Shown in pieces: positions 26,332-34,423 of a DNA stretch of 64,000 nt. The stretch is from DASUSH01 sp963785155 (lineage in GTDB: Bacteria; Actinomycetota; Thermoleophilia; Solirubrobacterales; 70-9). The first letter of the stretch is position 1. Each line of letters begins with the position of its first letter. The stretch spans positions 434,001-498,000 of the forward strand of contig CAWAUB010000004.1 in assembly GCA_963785155.1 (NCBI GenBank). The letters run 5' to 3'. A program made the translations under genes and the position numbers. The notes beneath the pieces were generated by a model. It searched no databases and was not told where the DNA came from. It saw only the letters and a list, made by a program, of their open reading frames with translations.

Positions 26332-27618
26332 CTACTTCAAGAAGCCTTCGTAGTTACGCATCATCAGCTGCGCCTCGAGCTGCTTCACCGTGTCGAGCGC
26401 GACGCCCACGGTAATCAGGATCGAGGTGCCGCCGAAGAAGAAGGTCGCCCCGGTCTGCGCGATGAGGATCGTCGGCAGAGCCGCGACCGCGCCCAGGTAG
26501 AGGGCCCCCGGGAAGGTGAGCCGGGAGAGGATGCGGTCCAGGTACTCGGCCGTTGGCCGGCCGGGTCTCACCCCGGGAATGAACCCGCCGTATTTCTTCA
26601 GGTTGTCGGCCTGGTCCACCGGGTTGAAGGTGACGGCCGTGTAGAAGTAGGTGAAGATGATGATGAAGAAGACCTCGCCGACCACGTAGGCCCACCCGTT
26701 CGGGTCGAAGAACGCGGCGAAGTCGAGCCAGAAGGTGCCCCCGTCGGCGGTGCTCCCTCCGAAGAGCTGTCCGACCGTCGGCGGGAAGGCCATGATCGAG
26801 GCGGCGAAGATCACCGGGATCACGCCGGCCATGTTCACCCGCAGCGGCAGGTAGGTCGAGCCGCCGGTGGTCATCCGGCGGCCGACCACGCGTTTCGCGT
26901 ATTGGACCGGGATCCGGCGCTGGCCCTCCTGGACGAAGACGATCGCGACGATCACAGCCAACGCGATGAACGGCATCATCACCACGAACACCGGGTCGTC
27001 GGTGTTCCACCAGTTCACGATCCCCTGTGGCAGGCCGGCGACGATCGAGGCGAAGATCATCAGGGAGATCCCGTTGCCGATGCCGCGCTGGGTGATCAGC
27101 TCGCCCATCCACATCAGCAGAGTGCAGCCGGCCGTGAGGCTGATCACGATCAGCATCAGCTTGGTGAACGTGAGCTCGCCGACGACGCTCTGGCCGTTGG
27201 GGCCGGTGATCGTCTGGAAGAGGAAGACGTAGCCGAGCGACTGCCCGAAGGCGAGGGCGACGGTCAGGTAGCGGGTGTACTGCGTGATCTTCTGCTGGCC
27301 GACCTCACCCTCCTTCTGGAGGCGCTCGAGCGCCGGCACGACCACGGTCAGGAGCTGCAGGATGATCGAGGCCGTGATGTACGGCATGATCCCGAGCGCG
27401 AAGAGGGAGAGCCGCGAGAGGCTGCCGCCCGAGAAGAGGTTGAGGAAGCCCAGGATGTTGCCCTGGGCGAACTGGTCACCGACACCCTCGAGCGCGGCCG
27501 CGTCGACTCCCGGCGCCGGGATGAATGCCCCGAGCCGGTAGAGCGCGAGGATGGCCAGCACGAAGAAGATCTTCCGGCGGATGTCCGGGATCGAAAACGC
27601 ATTGGCCATCGTCCGCAT
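26332..27618 (-). CDS. secY: Protein translocase subunit SecY
   Basis: 428 residues with ten hydrophobic segments. The N-terminal YRLGAFIPAPGVD and LFSGGSLSRLSLFALGIMPY segments and the cytoplasmic loop with RRIPVQYAKRVVGRRMTTGG are diagnostic. The ATG at 27618 shares a base with the rplO stop; a TTG one codon upstream is less likely. It is the channel of the general secretion pathway. Standard order rplO-secY-adk. Confidence 0.95.
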   Translation of the reverse strand: MRTMANAFSIPDIRRKIFFVLAILALYRLGAFIPAPGVDAAALEGVGDQFAQGNILGFLNLFSGGSLSRLSLFALGIMPYITASIILQLLTVVVPALERLQKEGEVGQQKITQYTRYLTVALAFGQSLGYVFLFQTITGPNGQSVVGELTFTKLMLIVISLTAGCTLLMWMGELITQRGIGNGISLMIFASIVAGLPQGIVNWWNTDDPVFVVMMPFIALAVIVAIVFVQEGQRRIPVQYAKRVVGRRMTTGGSTYLPLRVNMAGVIPVIFAASIMAFPPTVGQLFGGSTADGGTFWLDFAAFFDPNGWAYVVGEVFFIIIFTYFYTAVTFNPVDQADNLKKYGGFIPGVRPGRPTAEYLDRILSRLTFPGALYLGAVAALPTILIAQTGATFFFGGTSILITVGVALDTVKQLEAQLMMRNYEGFLK

Positions 27619-28112
27619 CAAGGAGCGATCACCTCACAGGTACCACCGGCACCCTCGATCTTCTCCTTGGCGGTGGCGCTGAAGCCGTGCGCGCGGACGG
27701 TGAGTTTGGTCGAGATGTCGCCCTTGCCGAGGATCTTCACCGGGTCACGGCGAGTGGCAAGTCCGGCGGCCTTGAGCGACTCCGGGGTGACCTCGGCGCC
27801 GGCGTCGAAGCGTGCCTCGAGATCGGAGACGTTGACCGGCTGGGTCTTCGTCCGGAAGCGCTCGAAGGGCATCGACTTCTTCATGTGCGGGCCGCGCAGC
27901 TTGCGCATCCGCATGTGGATCGGGTTCTGGCCGCCCTCGTAGGCGACCTTGCGCTTCGAGCCCGACCTCGAGCCGGCGCCCTTGTGGCCGCGGCCCGACT
28001 GCTTGCCGGTGCCCGAGCCCTGGCCGCGCCCGACCCGCTTGCGGTCCTTCGTCGCGCCCGGCTTCGGGCGGACGTTGTGCATGCCGACCTCCTCAGGGGT
28101 GAGTCGGGCCAT
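27618..28112 (-). CDS. rplO: 50S ribosomal protein L15
   Basis: 164 residues. The glycine/arginine-rich N terminus (RVGRGQGSGTGKQSGRGHKG) and the ALEVSKFS-like C-terminal KFTVRAHGFSATAKEKIEGAGG-type end are typical. It is an early assembly protein of the large subunit. It overlaps rpmD and secY by one to three bases. Confidence 0.95.
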   Translation of the reverse strand: MARLTPEEVGMHNVRPKPGATKDRKRVGRGQGSGTGKQSGRGHKGAGSRSGSKRKVAYEGGQNPIHMRMRKLRGPHMKKSMPFERFRTKTQPVNVSDLEARFDAGAEVTPESLKAAGLATRRDPVKILGKGDISTKLTVRAHGFSATAKEKIEGAGGTCEVIAP

Positions 28113-28294
28113 CAGGAGCCATCCTCTCGGGTCACGAGGTGATCGACGACCCGCAGCATGCCCTGGAGCTGCGGAGAGTCCTCGAGCGTCGAGGTGCGAC
28201 CGATCTTGCCGAGCTTCAGCGAGCGCAGCGTGTCGCGCTGGCGCGGGCTGGCGCCGTTCGCGGAGCGGACCTGCGTGACCGTGACCGAAGCCAT
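28112..28294 (-). CDS. rpmD: 50S ribosomal protein L30
   Basis: 60 residues from the ATG at 28294, which overlaps the rpsE stop (TGATG). It has the L30 layout: strand VTVTQVRSANG, then RQRDTLRSLKLGKIGRT and GMLRVVDHLV. Normal length and place. Confidence 0.93.
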   Translation of the reverse strand: MASVTVTQVRSANGASPRQRDTLRSLKLGKIGRTSTLEDSPQLQGMLRVVDHLVTREDGS

Positions 28295-28920
28295 CACTCG
28301 CCTTCGGGCGGTGCGGTTTCAGCGGCCACTGTGACGGCGTCGACCGGAGTCGGCCCCTCGGCCTCCTCGGCCGGAGCCTCCTCCTTCTTGTCGTCTTCGT
28401 AGATCCCGAGCACCTCGCGGATCTTGAGGCCGCGCAGCTTCGCGACCTGTTCGGGACGCCGCAGGCCGATCAGGCCCGACATCGTCGCCTTGACGAGGTT
28501 GATCGGGTTCTGCGTCCCAATCGACTTCGAGAGAACGTCGCGGATCCCGGCAAGCTCGAGCACGGCGCGCACGCCGCCGCCGGCGATCACGCCGGTACCG
28601 GGGCTCGCCGGGCGCAGAACCACGTGGCCCGCGCCGTAGCGGCCGATCGTCCGATGCGGAAGCGTCTGGCCGTACTTGGGCACGCGAATCAGGCTCTTGC
28701 GGGCGTCCTCGACGCCCTTCTGGATCGCCAGCGGCACCTCGCGCGCCTTGCCGTAGCCGATCCCGACGACGTCGTTCTCGTCACCCACCGCGACCAGGGC
28801 GGTGAAGGAGAAGCGCCGGCCGCCCTTGACGACCTTGGCGACGCGATTGATCTCGATGACGCGCTCCTGCAGGTCCAGGCCCTGCGGGCTGACGTAGTCG
28901 ATGTTGGGATACATGCGCAT
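28294..28920 (-). CDS. rpsE: 30S ribosomal protein S5 with acidic tail
   Basis: 208 residues. Core S5 motifs: VKGGRRFSFTALVAVGDEND and KSIGTQNPINLVKATMSGL. The core ends near LRGLKIREVLG; about 35 extra residues follow, rich in Glu, Ala and Pro (EEAPAEEAEGPTPVDAV). S5 secures decoding accuracy and helps unwind mRNA. The tail is one of several acidic tails on ribosomal proteins in this window. It starts 36 nt after rplR. Confidence 0.95.
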   Translation of the reverse strand: MRMYPNIDYVSPQGLDLQERVIEINRVAKVVKGGRRFSFTALVAVGDENDVVGIGYGKAREVPLAIQKGVEDARKSLIRVPKYGQTLPHRTIGRYGAGHVVLRPASPGTGVIAGGGVRAVLELAGIRDVLSKSIGTQNPINLVKATMSGLIGLRRPEQVAKLRGLKIREVLGIYEDDKKEEAPAEEAEGPTPVDAVTVAAETAPPEGE

Positions 28921-28956
28921 GGGAAGTAGTTGAAGGTAGCCGCTCTGCCTAAGCCT

Positions 28957-29310
28957 CTAGAACTTCAGCCCGCCCTCACGGGCACCGTCGGCAAGCGCCT
29001 GGACGCGCCCGTGGTAGCGGTAGCCGCCGCGGTCGAAGACGCAGGTCTCGACCCCGGCTGCCTTGGCGCGCTCGGCGAGCAGCTCGCCCGCCCGCTTCGA
29101 CTGCTCGAGCGGGCCTAGCTTGCGCAGCTCGTCCTCGGTCCAGGAAACGCCGGCGATCGTCTTCCCGCCGTCGTCGTCAACGAGCTGGGCGAAGACGCCG
29201 CGGTTGGAGCGGTAGACGGAGAGCCGGGGCCGGGCAGCGGAGCCGCGCACCTTCGCGCGCACGCGGCGGCGTCGGCGGAGGCGCTTCTGGGGCTTGGTCG
29301 TGACGGCCAT
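28957..29310 (-). CDS. rplR: 50S ribosomal protein L18
   Basis: 117 residues, normal. The basic N terminus (RRRRRVRAKVRGSAARPRLS) and the C-terminal FDRGGYRYHGRVQALADGAR are diagnostic. It binds 5S rRNA with L5. It starts 3 nt after rplF. Confidence 0.96.
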   Translation of the reverse strand: MAVTTKPQKRLRRRRRVRAKVRGSAARPRLSVYRSNRGVFAQLVDDDGGKTIAGVSWTEDELRKLGPLEQSKRAGELLAERAKAAGVETCVFDRGGYRYHGRVQALADGAREGGLKF

Positions 29311-29313
29311 GCG

Positions 29314-29847
29314 CTATGCCCTCTTGCCGACCTTGCGGGCGACGTACTCGCCCTCGTAGCGAACGCCCTTGCCCTTGTAGGGCTCGGGAGGACGGGTCTT
29401 GCGAACCTGGGCCGCGATCTCGCCGACGAGCTGCTTGTCGATCCCGCGGACGATGACCTGAGTCGGCTGCGGCACCTCGAACTCGATCCCGTCGGGCGCG
29501 CCGACCGAGACCGGGTGGGAATAGCCGAGCGCGAGCTCGAGGGCCTTGCCCTGAAGCTTTGCGCGGTAGCCGACCCCCTGGATCTCCAGGCGCTTCTCGT
29601 AGCCGTCGGTAACACCGATGACCATGTTCGCAATCAGGCTGCGGGTGAGGCCGTGGAGCGCACGGTGCTCGCCGCGGTCGGTGGGGCGCTCGACCGTGAG
29701 CACGCCGTCGGACTCGGCGATCTTCATGTCGTTCGAGACCTGCTGGCTGAGCTCGCCCTTCGGCCCCTTGACCTTGACCAGGCCAGGGTCGATCGAGACG
29801 GAGACCCCGTCCGGGACCGGGATTGGCTTCTTGCCGATACGACTCAT
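29314..29847 (-). CDS. rplF: 50S ribosomal protein L6
   Basis: 177 residues from the ATG at 29847 (MSRIGKKPIPVPDGV), the usual N terminus; an earlier in-frame start would add eight atypical residues. It contains two L6 domains and ends in PEPYKGKGVRYEGEYVARK. It lies near the GTPase-associated centre. Confidence 0.96.
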   Translation of the reverse strand: MSRIGKKPIPVPDGVSVSIDPGLVKVKGPKGELSQQVSNDMKIAESDGVLTVERPTDRGEHRALHGLTRSLIANMVIGVTDGYEKRLEIQGVGYRAKLQGKALELALGYSHPVSVGAPDGIEFEVPQPTQVIVRGIDKQLVGEIAAQVRKTRPPEPYKGKGVRYEGEYVARKVGKRA

Positions 29848-29851
29848 GACA

Positions 29852-30247
29852 TCACCAGACGTAGGCGACAACCTCGCCGCCGACGCCCTTGTGCTTGGCC
29901 TCGTGGCCCGTCATCACGCCGCTCGAGGTGGAGACGATCGCCGTCCCCATCCCGCCCTGGACGCGCGGGACCTCGTTGTGATTCGCGTAGCTGCGCCGGC
30001 CGGGCCGGGAGACCCGCCGCATGCCGGAGATCACGGGGCGGCGCTCCTCGGTGTACTTCAGGTCGATCTTGACGACCTCGCCCACGGCGGTCGGCTCGAC
30101 CGCGAAGTCGGTGATGTAGCCCTGCTCCTTGAGGATGCGGGTCATCTCCTTCTTCAGGCGGGAGGCCGGGATCTCGACCTCGCCGTGCTCGGCGGCGAGC
30201 GCGTTGCGGATCCGGTTCAGGTAATCGGTTATCGGGTCGGTAAGCAT
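29852..30247 (-). CDS. rpsH: 30S ribosomal protein S8
   Basis: 131 residues. The start DPITDYLNRIRNALAAEHGE and the C-terminal GVMTGHEAKHKGVGGEVVAY fit S8. It binds 16S rRNA helix 21. Standard place between rpsN and rplF. Confidence 0.96.
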   Translation of the reverse strand: MLTDPITDYLNRIRNALAAEHGEVEIPASRLKKEMTRILKEQGYITDFAVEPTAVGEVVKIDLKYTEERRPVISGMRRVSRPGRRSYANHNEVPRVQGGMGTAIVSTSSGVMTGHEAKHKGVGGEVVAYVW

Positions 30248-30263
30248 TGGTCCAGTCCTCGGG

Positions 30264-30449
30264 CTACCAGCTCGACTTGGTCATGCCGGGGATGTAGCCC
30301 TCGTGGGCGGCGTTGCGCAGGCAGATCCGGCAGAGGCCGAACTTGCGGTAGTAGGCGCGCGGGCGACCGCAGCGCTTGCAGCGGTTGTTGTGGCGCACCT
30401 TGTACTTGGGCTTGCGGCCCTGCTTGACCTTCTGAGATGTCTTAGCCAT
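30264..30449 (-). CDS. rpsN: 30S ribosomal protein S14, type Z
   Basis: 61 residues from the ATG at 30449. This is the short zinc-binding form: RCKRCGRPRAYY and FGLCRICLRNAA carry the four cysteines. It ends GYIPGMTKSSW as usual. It overlaps the 3' end of rplE by 8 nt. Confidence 0.96.
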   Translation of the reverse strand: MAKTSQKVKQGRKPKYKVRHNNRCKRCGRPRAYYRKFGLCRICLRNAAHEGYIPGMTKSSW

Positions 30450-31281
30450 CGTCCTCTTCGCTCGAATCGTCGGCGGGCTTCTCGGCAGCGGGCTCTCCGC
30501 CCTCACCTTCCTCGCCCTCCTCGCCTTCCTCGTCCTCGCGGACCGGCTTAGCGTAGGCGTCTGGGTTTTCTTCCTTGAGCTGCTCGAGGGCGGCCTGCTC
30601 GGCCTCGGCACGCAGACGTGCCTCCTCCTTGCGCCGCTCCTCCTCCTCTTCCTCGCTCGTGTCGACCTGGCCGGGGCGGCCGTCCTGGGCGAAGGGCATG
30701 CCCAGACGCAGAAGCAGCTCGAAGGCCTCCTCGTCGCTCGCGGCGGTCGTCGTGATCGTCACGTCCAGGCCGCGCACCTCGTCGATCGAGTCGTAGTCGA
30801 TCTCGGGAAAGATCAGCTGCTCGCGGATCCCCATCGAGTAGTTGCCGCGCCCGTCGAACGAGCGGGGGTTGAGGCCGCGGAAGTCGCGGATACGCGGGAT
30901 CGCGATCGTGATCAGGCGGTCGAGGAACTCCCACATCCGCGCGCGGCGCAGGGTCACGGCGGTGCCGACCGGCATCCCGTCGCGGATCTTGAAGTTGGCG
31001 ATCGACTTCTTCGCGCGGCGGACGTTCGGCTTCTGGCCGGCGATCACGCCGAGCTGCTCCATCGCGGGCTCCATCGCCGAGTCGCTCTTGCTCGCCTCGC
31101 CGACGCCCATGTTGAGCGTGATCTTCACCAGGCGCGGGACCTGCATCGGGCTCGAGTAGCCGAAGCGCTCGACCAGCTCAGGGGCAATCTCGGAGCGATA
31201 GCGCTCGCGCAGCCGCGGCGGCGGGGCCGCCTGCTCCTGGATGTTCTTGACCTCTTCTTCTTGAACCGTTGCTTCCATCAA
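30442..31281 (-). CDS. rplE: 50S ribosomal protein L5 with long acidic C-terminal tail
   Basis: 279 residues; L5 is usually about 180-190. The core (to about residue 200) has RLVKITLNMGVGEASKSDSA, RRAKKSIANFKIRDGMPVG and ends in LLRLGMPFAQ. About 75 further residues are highly charged: DTSEEEEEERRKEEARLRAE then DEEGEEGEEGEGGEPAAEKP. The tail likely forms a charged helix and a disordered acidic end. L5 binds 5S rRNA and contacts P-site tRNA. The reading frame is intact across the tail and overlaps rpsN, so the tail is a real part of the gene. Confidence 0.94.
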   Translation of the reverse strand: MMEATVQEEEVKNIQEQAAPPPRLRERYRSEIAPELVERFGYSSPMQVPRLVKITLNMGVGEASKSDSAMEPAMEQLGVIAGQKPNVRRAKKSIANFKIRDGMPVGTAVTLRRARMWEFLDRLITIAIPRIRDFRGLNPRSFDGRGNYSMGIREQLIFPEIDYDSIDEVRGLDVTITTTAASDEEAFELLLRLGMPFAQDGRPGQVDTSEEEEEERRKEEARLRAEAEQAALEQLKEENPDAYAKPVREDEEGEEGEEGEGGEPAAEKPADDSSEEDDG

Positions 31282-31289
31282 AATCTCGC

Positions 31290-31631
31290 TCAGTCGATCG
31301 CCTTGCCGGTCCGCTTCGCGTAGCGCTGCCGCTTGCCGTCCTCGGAGCGCTTGACGCCGACCCGGGTCGGCTTGTTGTCCTGGGGATCGAGCAGCATCAC
31401 GTTAGAGGCGTCGATCGGGCCTTCCTTCTCGATGATCCCGCCGGCGTCGCCGCCCCGCTGGGTGTCCTTGACCGAGCGCGGGCGCTGGTGGCGCTTGACG
31501 ATGTTCAGGTGCTCGACGTAGAGGCGCCGCTTCGCCGGCTCCGTGCGCAGCACGCGGCCGGTCTTGCCCTTGTCCTTGCCTGAGGTGACGATCACGTGGT
31601 CGTCCTTGCGGATCCTCATCTTCTTGCTCAC
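31290..31631 (-). CDS. rplX: 50S ribosomal protein L24
   Basis: 113 residues. The KOW motif KMRIRKDDHVIVTSGKDKGK is at the N terminus, followed by VEHLNIVKRHQRP. It is an assembly initiator of the large subunit. It overlaps rplN by one base. Confidence 0.95.
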   Translation of the reverse strand: MSKKMRIRKDDHVIVTSGKDKGKTGRVLRTEPAKRRLYVEHLNIVKRHQRPRSVKDTQRGGDAGGIIEKEGPIDASNVMLLDPQDNKPTRVGVKRSEDGKRQRYAKRTGKAID

Positions 31632-31999
31632 TAGAGGACCTCCGGCGCGAGGGAGACGATCTTCATGAAGTTCTTGTCGCGCAGCTCGCGGGCGACGGGG
31701 CCGAAGATGCGGGTGCCGCGCGGGTTGAGCTGCGGGTCGATCAGCACCGCGGCGTTCTCGTCGAAGGAGATGTAGGTGCCGTCGGAGCGGCCGAGCGGCT
31801 TGCGGGTGCGCACGACGACGGCCTGGACGACCTCACCCTTGCGCACGCCGCCGCGCGGCGTCGCGTGCTTGACGGTCGCCGTGATCACATCGCCGACGCC
31901 GGCGTAGCGGCGGTGGTGGCCGCCCTTGACGCGGATGCAGAGCAGCTCGCGGGCGCCGGAGTTGTCGGCGACCTTGAGTCTTGATTCCTGCTGGATCAT
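31631..31999 (-). CDS. rplN: 50S ribosomal protein L14
   Basis: 122 residues, normal. MIQQESRLKVADNSGARELL and the C-terminal RGTRIFGPVARELRDKNFMK are diagnostic. It takes part in subunit bridges. It starts 2 nt after rpsQ. Confidence 0.97.
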   Translation of the reverse strand: MIQQESRLKVADNSGARELLCIRVKGGHHRRYAGVGDVITATVKHATPRGGVRKGEVVQAVVVRTRKPLGRSDGTYISFDENAAVLIDPQLNPRGTRIFGPVARELRDKNFMKIVSLAPEVL

Positions 32000-32001
32000 G
32001 G

Positions 32002-32217
32002 CTAGCGAGCCCTCTCCACGATCTCGACGAGGCGCCAGCGCTTGGTGCGGGAGATCGGCCGCGTCTCGATGATCCGGACGACATCGCCCTTGTTCGCCTG
32101 GTTCTGCTCGTCGTGGGCGTGCAGCGTGCGGCTGCGGCGGATCACCTTCTCGTAGCGACGGTGACGACCGACCTGCTCGACGGCGACGGTGATCGACTTC
32201 TGGCCCTTGGAAGACAC
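32002..32217 (-). CDS. rpsQ: 30S ribosomal protein S17 (core; start uncertain)
   Basis: The core S17 sequence (SSKGQKSITVAVEQVGRHRR to RLVEIVERAR) is here. The GTG at 32217 gives 71 residues but cuts off the first strand, because the same frame continues upstream as AERKVRQGIVV, which is normal S17 sequence. Upstream, no ATG, GTG or TTG occurs in this frame until a stop near 32720. The true start is probably the ATG at 32793, 2 nt after the rpmC stop, reached only if several one-base indels are corrected. S17 binds 16S rRNA in the body of the small subunit. See the separate entry for the extension. Confidence 0.88.
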   Translation of the reverse strand: MSSKGQKSITVAVEQVGRHRRYEKVIRRSRTLHAHDEQNQANKGDVVRIIETRPISRTKRWRLVEIVERAR

Positions 32218-32536
32218 GACGATGCCCTGGCGGACCTTGCGCTCGGCGAGCTCGCGCTCAGCCGCGGGCGTGCCGGTCTTGGGCTCGCCGCGCTTGCCAC
32301 GCTGGCTCTGGCGGTAGCGGCTGCGCGCGGCGGCATTGGCCTTGCGGCGCTCGAGGCGGTCGGTAGCGCGATCCTCGCCGCTGCGCTCGGGCTTGGCCTC
32401 GGCGGGGGCCTGTGAGCGGCGGCGCTTGCGGATGGCCTTCGGATGGTTGTCCTCGGGCTCCTCGTCCTCCGCCGGGGCCTGGGGAGCGGGGGCCGCCTTC
32501 GGCTTCTCCTCGGGCGTCTCTTCGCTTGACTCTGAG

Positions 32537-32595
32537 GGGTCAGACCTCTCTGCCGTCTGCGGGCTCAGGCGTTTCCTCCGGGCTCGGGTCAGACT
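32537..32595 (-). repeat. SDP repeat, copy 1 (before rpsQ)
   Basis: Two boxes, GGGTCAGACC at 32537 and GGGTCAGACT at 32586, spaced 49 nt. On the minus strand each encodes Ser-Asp-Pro in the acidic frames. Flanks TCTGAGG and GGGCTCAGGCGTTTCCTCCGG match the other copies. Confidence 0.7.
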
Positions 32596-32686
32596 CCGCG
32601 TCCGGTTCCTCGCTCGGCGTCCTCTGCTGGCTCCTCGGCCGCAGGTGCCGCCTCCGTCATCGGCCGCGCCCTTGCTGGACTCTGAG

Positions 32687-32741
32687 GGGTCAGACCCTGT
32701 GCCTCCGCGGGCTCAGGCGTTCCTCCGGGCCGGGTCAGCCC
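32687..32741 (-). repeat. SDP repeat, copy 2 (before rpsQ)
   Basis: GGGTCAGACCC at 32687 and GGGTCAGCCC at 32732, spaced 45 nt. It is preceded on the plus strand by GCTGGACTCTGAG, identical to the rplJ-adjacent copy, and lacks three single bases relative to that copy. Confidence 0.7.
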
Positions 32742-32795
32742 CCGCCTCGGGCTGCTCGTTCTCGGTCTCTTCGTTCTTCTCTTCTTCAGCCATCT

Positions 32796-33026
32796 CTATT
32801 TCTTCTCGTCGTCGAACTTGGCGAGCTCGCGGTCCACGTCGATCCCGCGCTCCTGGGCGACCGTCATCAGCCGGGCGACCTCGCGGCGCGAGCCGCCGAT
32901 CCGCGAGGTGTTCTCGAGCTCACCCGTGGCGTGCTTGAAGCGCAGGCCAAAGGCGTCCTCGCGTGCGTCGCGCAGCTTCTCCAGCAACTGGTGGTCGTTG
33001 AGGGCGTGCACCTCCGAGGCCTTCAA
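32796..33026 (-). CDS. rpmC: 50S ribosomal protein L29
   Basis: 76 residues from a TTG that overlaps the rplP stop (TTGA). KASEVHALNDHQLLEKLRDA and the helical hairpin ending ARLMTVAQERGIDVD are typical. It sits near the exit tunnel. The stop is 2 nt from the ATG of the presumed S17 extension. Confidence 0.95.
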   Translation of the reverse strand: MKASEVHALNDHQLLEKLRDAREDAFGLRFKHATGELENTSRIGGSRREVARLMTVAQERGIDVDRELAKFDDEKK

Positions 33027-33442
33027 TGCCCACCTCCGTCGCGGGAGACGAACTTGGTCTTGATCGGAAGCTTGTGCCCGGCGAGGCGCATCGCGTCCTT
33101 CGCGAGCTCCTCGTCGACGCCGGCCAACTCGAACATGACGCGGCCCGGCTTGACCACAGCGACCCAGCCCTCGGGGTTCCCCTTGCCCGAGCCCATGCGG
33201 GTCTCCGCGGGCTTCTTCGTGTAGGGCTTGTCGGGGAAGATGTTGATCCAGACCTTGCCGCCGCGCTTGATCTTGCGCGTCATCGCGACTCGGGCGGCCT
33301 CGATCTGGCGGTTCGTGATCCAGCCGCGCTCGAGGGCCTTCAGGCCGTACTCGCCGAAGTAGATCTCGCTGCCGCCCTTCGTGTTGCCGCGGCGCTTGCC
33401 GCGCATCTGCTTGCGGTACTTGACCCGCTTGGGCATCAGCAT
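33023..33442 (-). CDS. rplP: 50S ribosomal protein L16
   Basis: 139 residues. MPKRVKYRKQMRGKRRGNTK and the GSGKGNPEGWVAVVKPGRVM segment are diagnostic. It lines the A-site tRNA region. The ATG overlaps the rpsC stop by one base; an ATG two codons on (MPKRV) may be the true start. Confidence 0.96.
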   Translation of the reverse strand: MLMPKRVKYRKQMRGKRRGNTKGGSEIYFGEYGLKALERGWITNRQIEAARVAMTRKIKRGGKVWINIFPDKPYTKKPAETRMGSGKGNPEGWVAVVKPGRVMFELAGVDEELAKDAMRLAGHKLPIKTKFVSRDGGGH

Positions 33443-34416
33443 CAGGCGTCACCCCCCGCATCGGGCGTGTCTGAAGCGTCGGTGGAGTCGGAGATCTTCT
33501 GCGGGTGCGGAGCCGGCTTGGGCTCGGGTTTCGACTGGGGGTCAGACCTCTTGTCGGCGTTGGGCTTCGGCGGCCGCTTGGGTGTCGGGTCAGACCCCGC
33601 GCGCTTCGGCTTCGCCGCGGGCTTCGGCCTCGGGGGCGCCGAGGGACGGCCGCCCTGCGGCCTCGATCCGCCACCGCGGCTGCCGCCGCCTCCGCCACCG
33701 CCGCCGGGGCCGCGGTCGTCGCGCGGGCGACCCGGGCGTCGCGGCCGGCCGCCGAGCTCCTCGGGGGCGTCGCCGCGCCCCTGGAAACCCTCGGGCATGA
33801 CCTCGCCCTTGTTGATCCAGCACTTGACGCCGATCCGGCCGGTCGTCGTGCGCGCCTCGGTGAAGCCGTAGTCGATGTCCGCGCGCAGCGTGTGCAGCGG
33901 CACGCGGCCGTCCGAGTAGCCCTCGGTCCGCGCCATCTCGGCGCCGCCGAGGCGGCCGGAGACCTGGACCTTCACGCCCTTGGCGCCCGAGCGCATCGCG
34001 GAGGTCAATGCTCGCTTCATCGCGCGCCGGAAGGCGACGCGGTTCTGCAGCTGCTCGGCGATCGACTGGGCGACGAGCTTCGCGTCCAGCTCGGGGCGCT
34101 TGATCTCGCGGATGTTCACCTTGACCGGCTTCTGGGTCAGCTTGTGGAGATCGCGACGAAGAGCGTCGACCTCGGCGCCGGACTTGCCGATCACGATGCC
34201 GGGGCGGGCCGTGTGAATGTCGACGGTCACCTCGCCGCGCTGCTTGGTGATCGTGATGTCGGAGAGGCCCGCGTGCGAGAGCTTGTGCTCGATGTGGTCG
34301 CGGATCGCCAGGTCCTCCTGGAGATAGTCGTCGAACTCGCGCTCGTTGAACCAGGCCGACTTCCAGTCGTGGATGTAGCCGACGCGGAACCCCTCGGGAT
34401 GGATCTTCTGGCCCAT
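33442..34416 (-). CDS. rpsC: 30S ribosomal protein S3 with long disordered C-terminal tail
   Basis: 324 residues; the S3 core ends near residue 215 (GRIGVKCWINKGEVMPEGF). The core has the KH domain (PGIVIGKSGAEVDALRRDL) and the YSDGRVPLHTLRADIDYG motif. About 105 further residues are Gly, Arg, Pro and Lys rich (GPGGGGGGGGSRGGGSRPQG, then PKPAAKPKRAGSDPTPKRP), ending in an acidic SDSTDASDTPDAGGDA. Many actinobacteria have S3 tails, but this one carries an SDP repeat copy. S3 lies at the mRNA entry. Frame intact. Confidence 0.95.
   Translation of the reverse strand: MGQKIHPEGFRVGYIHDWKSAWFNEREFDDYLQEDLAIRDHIEHKLSHAGLSDITITKQRGEVTVDIHTARPGIVIGKSGAEVDALRRDLHKLTQKPVKVNIREIKRPELDAKLVAQSIAEQLQNRVAFRRAMKRALTSAMRSGAKGVKVQVSGRLGGAEMARTEGYSDGRVPLHTLRADIDYGFTEARTTTGRIGVKCWINKGEVMPEGFQGRGDAPEELGGRPRRPGRPRDDRGPGGGGGGGGSRGGGSRPQGGRPSAPPRPKPAAKPKRAGSDPTPKRPPKPNADKRSDPQSKPEPKPAPHPQKISDSTDASDTPDAGGDA
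33539..33598 (-). repeat. SDP repeat, copy 3 (inside rpsC)
   Basis: GGGTCAGACC at 33539 and GGGTCAGACCCC at 33587, spaced 48 nt, in frame within the S3 tail (AGSDPTPKRP and KRSDPQSKPEP). The sequence between the boxes differs from the other copies, so only the boxes and spacing are shared. Confidence 0.6.
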
Positions 34417-34423
34417 TGTCTGC

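Larger units (their letters stand above)
32218..32793 (-). other. Probable N-terminal extension of S17, frame-disrupted
   Basis: A 576-nt stretch between rpmC and the S17 core. It starts with an ATG (32793) and MAEEEKNEETENEQPEAGAD, then stops early because of frame shifts. Read with indels corrected it gives acidic segments (EEPDAESDPSPEETPEPADG; SDPSESSEETPEEKPKAAP) and then a basic segment (AIRKRRRSQ, LERRKANAAARSRYRQSQRG) that runs in frame into S17. Compared with the matching repeat copy beside rplJ, three single bases are missing, two of them in homopolymers. It holds two copies of a paired GGGTCAGACC repeat. Confidence 0.6.

Noticed and set aside
32500..33600. CRISPR array from the repeated GGGTCAGACC boxes
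   Set aside because: The boxes are only about 10 nt, occur in pairs inside coding tails, and lack regular repeat-spacer structure or cas genes.
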